Shown: positions 44,695-53,464 of the stretch, piece by piece
Position numbering within the stretch: position 1 is the first letter of the stretch
Layout: each line of letters opens with the position of its first letter
Source of the DNA: an uncultured Caulobacter sp.
GTDB lineage: Bacteria; Pseudomonadota; Alphaproteobacteria; Caulobacterales; Caulobacteraceae
Assembly (NCBI RefSeq): GCF_947036865.1
Contig: NZ_CAMQSF010000009.1
Location: 1-64,000 of the forward strand
Length of the DNA: 64,000 nucleotides
Direction of reading: 5' to 3'
Made by a program: the position numbers and the translations under genes
Notes under the pieces: model-generated
Databases searched by the model: none
Seen by the model: the letters and a program-made list of their open reading frames with translations, nothing else
Told to the model about the DNA's origin: nothing

Positions 44695-45699
44695 ATGCTC
44701 GTCGTCCGTCCCGCCGGCGCCGCCGATTTCGACGCCCTGATGGAGCTGGCCGTGCTGTCCGGTCGCGGCTTCACCAGCCTGCCCGAGGACGAGCCGACCT
44801 TGCGAGCCCGGCTGGCTCTCTCCGAAGCCAGCTTCCAGGCCGGCGTCGCGCCGCCCGAGGCCTGGTACACCCTGATGCTGGAGGACCTGGAGACCGGCTC
44901 GATCGAGGGCGTCGCCGGGGTCAAGGCCGGGGTTGGCCTGAAGCGCCCGTTCTTCTCGTTCCGCGTGGTGACCCTGGCCCAGTCGTCGCCGACCCTGGCG
45001 ATGCGCTTCGATCACAAGGCGCTGGTGCTGGTCAATGAATGCGCCGGTTGGTCGGAGGTCGGCTCGCTGTTCCTGCGGCCCGAGAAGCGCAAGGGCGGGG
45101 CGGGGCGGCTGCTGGCCCAGTCGCGCTACATGCTGATCGGCATCGAGCCGCAGCGCTTCGCCGAGATGGTGCTGGCCGAGTTGCGCGGCTGGTTTGACGA
45201 CGACGGTCGCTGTCCGTTCTGGGAGCACGTGTCGCACAAGTTCTTCCGCCTCGAGTTCGACCAGGCGGACCTGATGAGCGCCTCGACGGACGGCCAGTTC
45301 ATCCTGGATCTGGCGCCGCGCCATCCGATCTATACCGAGCTGTTGCCCGACGAGGCGCGCGAGGTGATCGGCCGCGTCCATCGCGACGGCGAGGCGGCGC
45401 GGGCCATGCTGGAGCGCGAGGGCTTCCGCTACCAGGGGCTGGTCGATCTGTTCGACGCGGGCCCGACCGTGGCCTGCCCGCGCGACGACATCCGCACGGT
45501 GCGCGACTCCAAGCGCTTGCGGATCAGGGCGGGCGAGGACGCGTTCGGCGAGGAGGCGCTGATCTCGACCAGCGAGGTGGCGCGGTTCCGGGCGATCCGC
45601 GCGCCGGTGCTGATCGACGGCGAGACGGCGATCCTGGATCGCGCGGCGATGGACGCGCTGGGCGTCCGCGAAGGTGAAATGGTGCGGGTGAAGGCATGA
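44695..45699 (+). CDS. astA: arginine N-succinyltransferase
   Basis: First step of arginine catabolism by the AST pathway: succinyl-CoA plus arginine. The 334-residue GNAT-related protein shows LVVRPAGAADFDALMELA, GVAGVKAGVGLKRPFFSFR, SEVGSLFLRPEKRKGGAGRLLAQSRY, CPFWEHVSHKFF and LIDGETAILDRAAMDALGVREGEMVRVK, as in AstA/AruF/AruG. A separate second subunit, as in AruFG, is not seen. ATG directly abuts the M20 stop; the stop overlaps astD by four bases (ATGA). Confidence 0.93.
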   Translation: MLVVRPAGAADFDALMELAVLSGRGFTSLPEDEPTLRARLALSEASFQAGVAPPEAWYTLMLEDLETGSIEGVAGVKAGVGLKRPFFSFRVVTLAQSSPTLAMRFDHKALVLVNECAGWSEVGSLFLRPEKRKGGAGRLLAQSRYMLIGIEPQRFAEMVLAELRGWFDDDGRCPFWEHVSHKFFRLEFDQADLMSASTDGQFILDLAPRHPIYTELLPDEAREVIGRVHRDGEAARAMLEREGFRYQGLVDLFDAGPTVACPRDDIRTVRDSKRLRIRAGEDAFGEEALISTSEVARFRAIRAPVLIDGETAILDRAAMDALGVREGEMVRVKA

Positions 45700-47147
45700 G
45701 CGGCGTGTTCATCGACGGCCAATGGCGCGCGGGGCGCGGCCCTGAACGGGTCTCCACCGATCCGGCCAGCGGCGAGGTCGTCTGGCGCGAGGCGACGGCC
45801 AGCGAGGCCGACGTCGCCGAGGCCGTGGCGGCCGCCCGCCGCGCCTTCCCCGCCTGGGCCGACCAGCCGCGCGAGGCGCGGATCGCGATCCTGCGCCGCT
45901 ACAAAGAGGTTCTGGTCGAGCGGACCGCCGCTTTCGCCGAGGCCCTGAGCCGCGAGACCGGCAAGGCCTTGTGGGAGACCAAGGCCGAGCTCGGCTCCAT
46001 GGCCGGCAAGGTCGATCTGTCGATCAAGGCCTATGACGAGCGCACCGGCGTCACCGACAATCCCATGCCGTTCGGCCGTGCGGTGCTGCGGCACCGGGCC
46101 CACGGGGTGATGGCGGTGCTGGGGCCGTTCAACTTCCCGGGGCACCTGCCCAACGGCCACATCGTGCCGGCCCTGCTGGCCGGCGACACCGTGGTGTTCA
46201 AGCCCTCGGAAGAGACCCCGCTGGCGGGGCAGCTGATGGTCGAGGCCCTGGAGGCGGCCGGGGTTCCGGCCGGGGTGGTCAACCTCGTCCAGGGCGGTCG
46301 CGAGACGGGCCAGGCTTTGATCAATCAGGAGATCGACGGCCTGCTGTTCACCGGCTCGGCGGCGGCTGGGGCCTTCTTCCGCCGCCATTTCGCCGATCGG
46401 CCCGACGTGATCCTGGCCCTGGAGCTGGGCGGCAACAATCCGCTGGTCGTGTGGGACGTCGGCGACGCCGAGGCCGCCGCCGCCCTGGTCGTCCAGTCGG
46501 CCTTCATCACCACCGGCCAGCGCTGCTCGTGCGCGCGACGCCTGATCGTGCCCGACGACGCCAGCGGCCGCGCCGTGATCGAGGCTACGGCCGTGTTGAT
46601 GGACCGGCTGACAATCGGGCCTTGGAACGGCGAGGTCGAGCCGTTCATGGGACCGCTGATCTCGGTCCGCGCCGCCCAAACCGCCCGCGCCGTGGCCGAC
46701 ACCCTGGGCGGCGAGCGCATCCGCGCGCTGGGGCCGGTCGAGGGTCTCGGCGAGGCCTTCGTCACGCCCGGCATGGTCGACGTCACCGGCGTCGACACGC
46801 CGGACGAGGAGCTGTTCGCGCCGTGGCTGCAGGTGCGCCGCGTCGCCAGTTTCGACGAGGCCCTGACGGCCGCGAACGCCACGCGCTATGGTTTGTCGGC
46901 GGGGCTTATCTCCGAGGATTCAACGCTCTGGGAGCGGTTCCTGAACCTGATCCGCGCGGGCGTCGTCAACTGGAACCGGCCGACCACCGGCGCGGCGGGC
47001 TCGATGCCGTTCGGCGGCCTGGGGGCCTCGGGCAATCACCGGCCCAGCGCCTATTACGCCGCCGACTATTGCGCCTATCCGATCGCCAGCTTCGAGGCGC
47101 CGGCCGTCGTCGACACCCTAAAGGATATCAAGGGGCTGCGCGGATGA
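45696..47147 (+). CDS. astD: succinylglutamate-semialdehyde dehydrogenase
   Basis: 483-residue aldehyde dehydrogenase oxidising succinylglutamate semialdehyde with NAD. It carries VLGPFNFPGHLPNGHIVPALLAGDTVVFKPSEETP, FTGSAAAG, catalytic Glu in LALELGGNNPLVVWD, and nucleophile Cys in TTGQRCSCARRL, all AstD-type (the PGHLPN signature). The missing step before it, the transaminase AstC, is not in the window. Four-base overlaps at both ends tie it to astA and astB. Confidence 0.93.
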   Translation: MSGVFIDGQWRAGRGPERVSTDPASGEVVWREATASEADVAEAVAAARRAFPAWADQPREARIAILRRYKEVLVERTAAFAEALSRETGKALWETKAELGSMAGKVDLSIKAYDERTGVTDNPMPFGRAVLRHRAHGVMAVLGPFNFPGHLPNGHIVPALLAGDTVVFKPSEETPLAGQLMVEALEAAGVPAGVVNLVQGGRETGQALINQEIDGLLFTGSAAAGAFFRRHFADRPDVILALELGGNNPLVVWDVGDAEAAAALVVQSAFITTGQRCSCARRLIVPDDASGRAVIEATAVLMDRLTIGPWNGEVEPFMGPLISVRAAQTARAVADTLGGERIRALGPVEGLGEAFVTPGMVDVTGVDTPDEELFAPWLQVRRVASFDEALTAANATRYGLSAGLISEDSTLWERFLNLIRAGVVNWNRPTTGAAGSMPFGGLGASGNHRPSAYYAADYCAYPIASFEAPAVVDTLKDIKGLRG

Positions 47148-48484
47148 CCTCGGCGGTCGAGGCCAATTGCGACGGCCTGGTCGGGCCAACCCACAGCTAT
47201 GTCGGCCTGGCGCCCGGCAACCTGGCCAGCACGCGCAACGCCGGCGAGGTCTCCAACCCCCGCGCGGCGGCGCTGGAAGGGCTGGCCAAGATGCGCCGGC
47301 TGGCCGATCTGGGCATCCCTCAGTTCGTTCTGCCGCCGCATGAGCGTCCGGCGGTAAGCCTTCTGAAGACTCTCGGTTTTTTCGGCACGGATGCGACGGT
47401 GCTGGAACAGGCCTGGAAGGTCGCCCCGGCCCTGGCCGCCGCCGCCTGCTCGGCCTCGCCGATGTGGGCCGCCAACGCCGCGACCGTGACCCCCAGCGCG
47501 GACGCCGAGGACGGCCGCGTCCACTTCACCCCGGCCAACTTGCTGACCAACCTGCACCGCAGCCTGGAGGGGCCGCAGACCGCCCGCGCCCTGCGTCGCC
47601 TGTTCCCGGATGAGGCCCGCTTCGCGGTGCATGATCCGCTGCCTGCCCAGCCGCACTTCGCCGACGAGGGCGCGGCCAACCATGTCCGGCTCTGCGCCGA
47701 GCACGGGGCGCCGGGGGTGAACCTGTTCGTCTGGGGGCGCGAGGCCTGGGGCCATTGGGACGGCAGGTTCCCCGCGCGCCAGACCCGCGAGGCCTTCGAG
47801 GCGATCCAACGTCGGCACGGCGCGGCGCGGGCGGTGTTCCCCCGGCAGGCGAGGGCGGCGATCGAGGGCGGGGCCTTCCACAACGACGTGGTCTGCGTCG
47901 GCACGCGGGAGTGCCTGTTCTTCCACGAACGCGCCTTCGAGGACCGCGCCGCGATGGAGCGCGAGGTCCGGGCGGCGGCGCAAGGGCTGTTCGAGCCCGT
48001 CTTCGTCGAGATCGCCGAAGCCGACCTGCCGATGGCCGATCTGGTGGCCAGCTATCTGTTCAACTCGCAGCTGCTGGTCGTCCCGGGCGAGGACCGCCTC
48101 GTTTTGCTGGCGCCGGCCGAGACGCGGGACAACCCGCGCGCCTTCGCCGTCGCCGAGGGTCTGGCCAGTTCGAACGGGCCGATCGGTCGCGTCGACTATG
48201 TCGATGTCCGCCAGAGCATGCGCAATGGCGGCGGGCCGGCCTGCCTGAGGCTGCGGGTGGTGCTGACCGAGGACGAACTGGCGGCGACGAACGCGGCCCA
48301 GCGCTTCACCCCCGGCCTGCATGCGACGCTGGTCGACTGGGTCACGCGCCGTTATCGCGACCGACTGGCGCCGTCGGACCTCGCCGATCCGAACCTTTTG
48401 ATCGAGAGCCGCGAGGCGCTGGACGAACTGGCCCAGCTCCTCGACCTTGGCGGCGACTTCTACCCGTTCCAGAGGGCGTCATGA
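47144..48484 (+). CDS. astB: N-succinylarginine dihydrolase
   Basis: Converts succinylarginine to succinylornithine, releasing two ammonia and CO2. The 446-residue protein opens EANCDGLVGPTHSYVGLAPGNLASTRN and contains SASPMWAANAATVTPSADAEDGRVHFTPANL, FHNDVVCVG (catalytic His) and GGGPACLRLRVVL (catalytic Cys), as in AstB of the amidinotransferase fold. Both ends overlap neighbours by four bases (ATGA), so M20-astA-astD-astB-GNAT are translationally coupled. Confidence 0.93.
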   Translation: MTSAVEANCDGLVGPTHSYVGLAPGNLASTRNAGEVSNPRAAALEGLAKMRRLADLGIPQFVLPPHERPAVSLLKTLGFFGTDATVLEQAWKVAPALAAAACSASPMWAANAATVTPSADAEDGRVHFTPANLLTNLHRSLEGPQTARALRRLFPDEARFAVHDPLPAQPHFADEGAANHVRLCAEHGAPGVNLFVWGREAWGHWDGRFPARQTREAFEAIQRRHGAARAVFPRQARAAIEGGAFHNDVVCVGTRECLFFHERAFEDRAAMEREVRAAAQGLFEPVFVEIAEADLPMADLVASYLFNSQLLVVPGEDRLVLLAPAETRDNPRAFAVAEGLASSNGPIGRVDYVDVRQSMRNGGGPACLRLRVVLTEDELAATNAAQRFTPGLHATLVDWVTRRYRDRLAPSDLADPNLLIESREALDELAQLLDLGGDFYPFQRAS

Positions 48485-48981
48485 GCGTCACGATCCGCCA
48501 GGCCAGTCTCGACGACGTCGCCGGGATCATGGCCGTCCACAAGGCCGCGGCGGTCCAGCCGGTCGGCCTGGCGCGGACGCCCGAGGAGATCACCGAGACC
48601 TATGTCCGCGGTGTCGTCGACGCGCCTGGCGGGGTCTGCCTGGTCGCCGTCGACGCCGACGGAGCGATCCGCGGCGAAATCCATGCGCGCCGGGAGCATA
48701 TCGCGATCTTCTCCCACGTCCTGGGCGGGGTGACCGTGGCGGTGCGGCCGGACTCCCAAGGTCAAGGCATCGGCTCACGCCTGTTCAAGGCCCTGATCGC
48801 CGAGGCGCGGAGCATGACGCCGCCTATCCTGCGGATCGAGCTGGCGGCCGGGGCGGGCAATCTGGACGCCATCCGCCTCTACGAGCGCCTGGGCTTTCAG
48901 CATGAGGGGCGGCAGCCCAGGCGCGGACTCTATCCCGATGGCCGCTTCGAGGACGACATTCTGATGGGGATGCTGCTCTAG
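48481..48981 (+). CDS. GNAT family N-acetyltransferase
   Basis: 166-residue acetyltransferase, last gene of the AST operon. The acyl-CoA-binding motif A is GVTVAVRPDSQGQGIGSRLFKALIAEAR (about residues 81-108), and motif B is AGNLDAIRLYERLGFQHEG. The acceptor is unknown; its position suggests an amino-acid or polyamine-like molecule. The ATG overlaps the astB stop. Its TAG overlaps by three bases the stop of the convergent LytTR gene. Confidence 0.83.
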   Translation: MSVTIRQASLDDVAGIMAVHKAAAVQPVGLARTPEEITETYVRGVVDAPGGVCLVAVDADGAIRGEIHARREHIAIFSHVLGGVTVAVRPDSQGQGIGSRLFKALIAEARSMTPPILRIELAAGAGNLDAIRLYERLGFQHEGRQPRRGLYPDGRFEDDILMGMLL

Positions 48982-49778
48982 GCGCGGAGCGCCGCCAGGG
49001 CCTCCGGGAAGCGGCGCGACAGCGGGACCTCGACCGCGCCCAACTCCACCGAATAGTCGCCCGAGCCTTCCGGCTTCAGGCCGGTCACGCGCGCCATGTT
49101 GACCAGCCAGGACTTGTGCGTCCGGACGAAACCCTCGCGGCTCAAACCCTCGAGCGTCGCGCTCAGCGATGAGCGCATCAGGGGGCGGCGGCCGTCGGCC
49201 AGCAGGAACTCGACATAGTTCCCCGCCGAACGCACGGCCAGGATGTCGGCGACGGGGACGCGGACCAGACGCGCGCCGTCCAGGATGTCGAAGGTGGCGG
49301 GCGAGGCGGCGGCTGCGACCTCGGCCGGCCGCTGGGCGCCGCGCCGCAGGGCCAGCCAGAAGATGATCGAGGCGATGCCGTAGCTCAGCATGTCCTTGCG
49401 GAATTCGTAGGGGAACTCCGTCGCCAGCGGCCCGAAATGGTAGGCCTCGCGCAGCAGCACGCCATGAGCCAGCCGCCGCAGCGCGACGAAGCCTGCCACG
49501 TGCAGGATCGAGTAGAGCAGCATCGCCGCCGCGTGGCCCGGAACCGCGAGCCGCCAGGTCGGTCGGGCCCGGATCATCCAGAGCGCCATCGCTCCCGGGA
49601 TCGAGAAGATGCAGAAGGTGACCAGCGCGCTGCTGATCTCCCAGATCGCGGGCCGGATCAGGCCGAGGCGCGGCGCGTCGTGCTGGATCGTCAGGATGTT
49701 GACCACGGCGATCGCCGACACCAGGGTCACGCCCAGCAGCCAGGCCCGCTTGAGCCAAAGCCGCGCCTCGCCGGTCAT
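48978..49778 (-). CDS. membrane-bound LytTR family DNA-binding protein
   Basis: 266-residue regulator. The N-terminal half has four hydrophobic helices (WLLGVTLVSAIAVVNILTIQ; ALVTFCIFSIPGAMALWMI; AAMLLYSILHVAGFVAL; SYGIASIIFWLAL), and the C-terminal half is a LytTR domain: VADILAVRSAGNYVEFLLADGRRPLMRSSLS, EGFVRTHKSWLVNMARV and VEVPLSRRFPEAL. It probably senses a membrane signal and binds DNA. ATG at 49778 is preferred; an in-frame ATG at 49907 would add 43 residues and end six bases from the divergent acyltransferase start. Likely target: that neighbour. Confidence 0.8.
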   Translation of the reverse strand: MTGEARLWLKRAWLLGVTLVSAIAVVNILTIQHDAPRLGLIRPAIWEISSALVTFCIFSIPGAMALWMIRARPTWRLAVPGHAAAMLLYSILHVAGFVALRRLAHGVLLREAYHFGPLATEFPYEFRKDMLSYGIASIIFWLALRRGAQRPAEVAAAASPATFDILDGARLVRVPVADILAVRSAGNYVEFLLADGRRPLMRSSLSATLEGLSREGFVRTHKSWLVNMARVTGLKPEGSGDYSVELGAVEVPLSRRFPEALAALRA

Positions 49779-49913
49779 CCCGAAAAGACCGCCGCTCGTC
49801 CCGGCCCATGTTCCGCTTGTCCCGGCCAGCGACCGCTGATCCCCGAGCGCTTGGCCTCGGGCGCGGTCCTTGGGCAGGTCTCTGGCATCGTCTTTCACGC
49901 CGGACATTCCCCG

Positions 49914-51128
49914 ATGACCACGCCCGCCCCACCGCTCGACCGCCGTTACGACCTCGACTGGATTCGGGTCGGCGCGTTCTTCCTGCTGATCCTTTATCAC
50001 ACCGGAATGTTCTACGTGCCCTGGGATTGGCACGTGAAGTCGCCGCATATCGTCGAGGGGCTGATGCCCTTCATGCTGCTGACCAATCCCTGGCGGCTGA
50101 CCCTGCTGTTCCTGGTTTCGGGCGCGGCGACGCGGTTCATGGCCGACAAGGCGACCGTCGGGGCGCTGACGCGGGCCCGCGTCGCGCGGCTGGCGCCGCC
50201 GCTGGTCTTCGCCATGCTCGTGGTCGTGCCGCCGCAGTCCTACTACCAGGTGGTCGAGTACATCGCGCTGCACCCGAACAGCGGCCTGTCGGTCGACCAC
50301 TTCTGGCTCCGCTATGTCACCGGCTCGGGCCACTGGTGCGGCCTCGATGGCCATTGCCTGGTCACGCCGACCTGGAACCACATGTGGTTCGTCGCCTATC
50401 TGCTGTTCTACACGGTCGTTCTGGCGCTGCTGCTTCTGGTCTGGAAAACGGCCGGCCAGGCGATCCAGCGCGCCGCCGAAGGGCTGCTTCGGGGCGCTGG
50501 ACTGCTCGTCTGGCCGATCGTGTTCCTGGGCTTCCTGCGCGCGACGCTCTATCCGAGATTCGGCGAGACCCACGCCCTGATCGGGGACCACTACGTCCAC
50601 GCGGTATCGTTCAGCGCCTTCCTGCTGGGGTTCGGGCTCGCCAAGTCCGAGGCGCTGCGCGACCGCCTGACCGCCGTCCGCTGGCCCGCCTTGATCGCGG
50701 CGGTCGCGGCCTGGGCGGGCTGGGCGATCTATGTCTGGACCTATCGCCACGACACGCCCGTCCCGTCGCCGGCGCTGAAGCTCGTGATGCGCTTCGTGTT
50801 CGCGACCGACACCTGGTGCGCCATCGTCGCCATCCTGGGCTTCGGCGCCAGGCATCTGACGCGGGGCGGACCGGTCCTTCGCTACCTGACCTTGGGCGTC
50901 TTCCCGTTCTATCTCGTGCACCAGACCCTGATCGTCGTCATGGCCTACCATCTGGCCAAGCTTGGCTTGCCGCAGGGGCTGGAGGGCGCGATCCTGGTCG
51001 TGGCGACCTTCGCCGGCTGCTTCGCGACCTATGAGATCGCGCGCCGCGTTCCCGGCGTTCGGATCCTGTTCGGCCTGAAGGGGGAGCCCGCCAAGACGGC
51101 CGCTCATCGATCAACAGCCTTGGCCTAG
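49914..51128 (+). CDS. acyltransferase family 3 membrane protein
   Basis: 404-residue inner-membrane O-acyltransferase of the OafA/OpgC/NodX group, with about ten hydrophobic helices. It starts RRYDLDWIRVGAFFLLILYHTGMFY, with the conserved His in LYHT and a later FLVSGAATRFM arginine/serine loop, and ends GVFPFYLVHQTLIVVMAYHL. Such proteins decorate glucans, lipopolysaccharide or peptidoglycan. Given mdoH elsewhere in the window, succinylation of periplasmic glucan is one possibility, not established. It is divergent from the LytTR regulator. Confidence 0.82.
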   Translation: MTTPAPPLDRRYDLDWIRVGAFFLLILYHTGMFYVPWDWHVKSPHIVEGLMPFMLLTNPWRLTLLFLVSGAATRFMADKATVGALTRARVARLAPPLVFAMLVVVPPQSYYQVVEYIALHPNSGLSVDHFWLRYVTGSGHWCGLDGHCLVTPTWNHMWFVAYLLFYTVVLALLLLVWKTAGQAIQRAAEGLLRGAGLLVWPIVFLGFLRATLYPRFGETHALIGDHYVHAVSFSAFLLGFGLAKSEALRDRLTAVRWPALIAAVAAWAGWAIYVWTYRHDTPVPSPALKLVMRFVFATDTWCAIVAILGFGARHLTRGGPVLRYLTLGVFPFYLVHQTLIVVMAYHLAKLGLPQGLEGAILVVATFAGCFATYEIARRVPGVRILFGLKGEPAKTAAHRSTALA

Positions 51129-51159
51129 GCCCGCGCGGCGATAGCCCGCGGGCTTGCGC

Positions 51160-51489
51160 CTAGTGCGAGATCCGCGGGCGAAGCTTGTATTGGCCGTGAT
51201 TGAACGACTCGAAGATCACCGAGGTCTGCGGGTGCCCCACGGGCTCGCCGCTGTCGTCGGGCAGCAGGTTCTGCTCGGACACATAGGCGACGTAGCTGTT
51301 GTCCTCGTTCTCGGCCAGCAGGTGATAGAAGGGCTGGTCCTTACGCGGCCGGATGTCCTCGGGGATGGACTGCCACCACTCCTCGGTATTGGCGAACACC
51401 GGGTCGACGTCGAACACCACGCCCCGGAAGGGGAAGATGCGGTGCCGGACGACCTGGCCGATCGCGAACTTGGCGAGTCTCGAGTTCAT
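51160..51489 (-). CDS. hspQ: heat shock protein HspQ (hemimethylated DNA-binding domain family)
   Basis: 109-residue YccV/HspQ-like protein: AKFAIGQVVRHRIFPFRGVVFDVDPVFANTEEWWQSIPEDIRPRKDQPFYHLLAENEDNSYVAYVSEQNLLPDD. In E. coli HspQ binds hemimethylated oriC DNA and modulates Lon proteolysis; in Caulobacter-type cells that methylate DNA through CcrM such a role is an inference only. Start MNSRLAKF at 51489; three codons upstream are possible. It is convergent with the acyltransferase gene and divergent from ppx. Confidence 0.88.
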   Translation of the reverse strand: MNSRLAKFAIGQVVRHRIFPFRGVVFDVDPVFANTEEWWQSIPEDIRPRKDQPFYHLLAENEDNSYVAYVSEQNLLPDDSGEPVGHPQTSVIFESFNHGQYKLRPRISH

Positions 51490-51650
51490 GGCGCCCAAAC
51501 TAGCAGAGCCGACCTGACTGAAAGCTGAACGTAGAACTCAGAACGCGGAAGACAAGGCGGCGCCTTCCGAGAGGCGAGCGACATGATATGGTCGACTCGA
51601 AATGAGGCCGCGCAACCCGTCGCGCGGTCTGCGAGACAGGTATCGAGACC

Positions 51651-52760
51651 ATGTCGGAGGCGCCGCGCGCGCCCGGCGCGCCACAAGGTCGGCGCCGGCG
51701 GTCTCAGGACGACTCCGTCGCGTGCTACGCGGCGCTCGACCTGGGCACCAACAACTGCCGCCTGCTGGTGGCCACGCCCACGCCGCGCGGCTTCCGCGTC
51801 GTCGAGGCCTATTCCCGCATCGTGCGCCTGGGCGAGGGCCTGTCGCAGACCGGTCAGCTGTCCGAGGCGGCCATGGATCGGTCGCTGGCCGCGCTGAAGG
51901 TCTGCGCCGAGAAGATCCGCCGCCGCAAGGCGCTGCGGGTCAAGGCCGTGGCGACCCAGGCCTGTCGCGGCGCCGCCAACGGAGCCGCCTTCGTCAAGCG
52001 CGTCCAGGAAGAGACGGGGCTGAAGCTGCAGATCATCAGCCCCAAGGAGGAGGCCCAGCTGTCGGTGGCCGGCTGCATGAGCCTGTTCGATCGCCAGCAG
52101 GACGCGGCCCTGGTGGTCGATGTCGGCGGCGGCTCGACCGAGCTGTCCTGGGTCGACCTCAAGGGCGGGGGCCTCGACGCCAAACCCCGGCAGTTCGCCG
52201 CCTGGAAGCTGCCGATCAAGGCCTGGCTGTCGATCCCGGTCGGGGTCGTCACCCTGGCCGAGCGTTTTCCGGAAGGCGAGCGCGCCGACGAGGGTTGGTT
52301 CAGGGCCATGGTCGACGACGTCAAGGCGCGGATCGAGGCCTTCCCGCACGCCGAGCCGATGCGGCGCATCTTCGCCGAGGGCAGGGCGCATCTGGTCGGC
52401 ACCTCGGGGGCGATCACCAGCCTGGCGGGGCTGCACCTGGGCCTGCCGCGTTACGACCGCAACGTCGTCGACGGCCTCTGGATGGATCGCAAGGACTGCG
52501 ACGCCGCCGCCGACCGGCTGCTGGGCCTGACCGCGGCGGAGCGGGCCAAGGAGCCGTGCATCGGCGCCGATCGCGCCGACCTCGTCCTGGCCGGCGCGGC
52601 GATCCTGCAGGCGGTTCAGGAGCTCTGGCCCTGTTCGCGCGTGCGCGTCGCCGATCGAGGGCTTAGAGAGGGGCTTCTGATGTCCCTGATGTCCGACCAG
52701 CAGAAGCGTCCGCGTCGACGCCGTCGCGGCGGCGCACCCAGCAGAACGGCAGCCGCATGA
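51651..52760 (+). CDS. Ppx/GppA family exopolyphosphatase / pppGpp phosphohydrolase
   Basis: 369-residue ASKHA-fold phosphatase acting on polyphosphate or pppGpp. The nucleotide-fold motifs are complete: AALDLGTNNCRLLVA (phosphate 1), VATQACRGAANG, VVDVGGGSTELSWV (phosphate 2) and LVGTSGAITSLAGL. The C-terminal HD-like helical domain of long Ppx proteins is absent; instead there is a basic tail (RPRRRRRGG). ATG at 51651 after a weak site. Its TGA overlaps rlmE by four bases (ATGA). Confidence 0.88.
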   Translation: MSEAPRAPGAPQGRRRRSQDDSVACYAALDLGTNNCRLLVATPTPRGFRVVEAYSRIVRLGEGLSQTGQLSEAAMDRSLAALKVCAEKIRRRKALRVKAVATQACRGAANGAAFVKRVQEETGLKLQIISPKEEAQLSVAGCMSLFDRQQDAALVVDVGGGSTELSWVDLKGGGLDAKPRQFAAWKLPIKAWLSIPVGVVTLAERFPEGERADEGWFRAMVDDVKARIEAFPHAEPMRRIFAEGRAHLVGTSGAITSLAGLHLGLPRYDRNVVDGLWMDRKDCDAAADRLLGLTAAERAKEPCIGADRADLVLAGAAILQAVQELWPCSRVRVADRGLREGLLMSLMSDQQKRPRRRRRGGAPSRTAAA

Positions 52761-53464
52761 GCGAAGATCCTCCCCGCCGCCGCATGGTCAAGCCGCCCAC
52801 CGGCGGCAACGAGGGCGGGCGCGGCAAGCCGGCGCGCCTGAAGACCGCCTATGGCCGCACGCCCAGCCAGCAGGCCTGGCTGGAGCGGCAGATCAACGAT
52901 CCGTTCTCGGCCAAGGCCCGGGCGCTGGGCTATCGCAGCCGAGCGGCCTTCAAGATCAGCGAGATCGACGACAAGTTTCGGTTCTTCCGGAAGGGCGCGA
53001 AGGTCATCGACCTGGGCTGCGCGCCGGGCGGCTGGCTGCAGATCGCCGTCGAGCGCGGCGTGACGACCCTGGCCGGCATCGACCTGCTGCCGGTCGACCC
53101 GGTGGCGCCGGCGCACATCCTGGAAATGGACTTCACCGCCGACGGCGCCCCCGACAAGCTGCTGGAACTGTTGGGCGGCGAGCCGGATCTGGTGATGTCC
53201 GACATGGCGCCCAACACCGTCGGCCATCGCGAGACCGATCACCTGCGCATCGTCGGCCTGATCGAGATCGCGGCCGAGTTCGCGATCGACGTCCTCAAGC
53301 CCGGCGGCGCGTTCGTCGCCAAGGCCTTCCAGGGCGGCGAGACGGCCGAGGTGATCGGCAAGCTCAAGCGCCACTTCGACAAGGTCCAGCACTTCAAGCC
53401 CAAGGCCAGCCGCCAGGACAGCTCGGAGGTCTTCCTGGTCGCGACGGGGTTCAAGGGGCGGTGA
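52757..53464 (+). CDS. rlmE: 23S rRNA (uridine-2552 2'-O) methyltransferase RlmE/FtsJ
   Basis: SAM-dependent methyltransferase of the large ribosomal subunit, 235 residues. The SAM site reads VIDLGCAPGGWLQ, and the catalytic K-D-K-E set lies in YRSRAAFKI (Lys), MSDMAPN (Asp), FVAKAFQGGE (Lys) and SSEVFLVATGFK (Glu). The first 45 residues are a basic, Gly-rich extension longer than in E. coli. It is coupled by four-base overlaps to ppx upstream and the channel gene downstream. Confidence 0.92.
   Translation: MSEDPPRRRMVKPPTGGNEGGRGKPARLKTAYGRTPSQQAWLERQINDPFSAKARALGYRSRAAFKISEIDDKFRFFRKGAKVIDLGCAPGGWLQIAVERGVTTLAGIDLLPVDPVAPAHILEMDFTADGAPDKLLELLGGEPDLVMSDMAPNTVGHRETDHLRIVGLIEIAAEFAIDVLKPGGAFVAKAFQGGETAEVIGKLKRHFDKVQHFKPKASRQDSSEVFLVATGFKGR

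Noticed and set aside
43420..45381. 653-codon minus-strand frame opposite the M20 and astA genes
   Set aside because: Both genes on the plus strand carry full catalytic motifs; the antisense product has none.
49779..51107. Long minus-strand extension upstream of the LytTR gene (to 51107)
   Set aside because: Beyond 49907 it runs antisense to the acyltransferase, and its product is Arg/Gln/Glu-rich without signature, so only the membrane-LytTR part is called.
51583..51897. Frame overlapping the start of the Ppx/GppA gene
   Set aside because: It is out of frame with the conserved phosphatase motifs and is Arg/Pro-rich.
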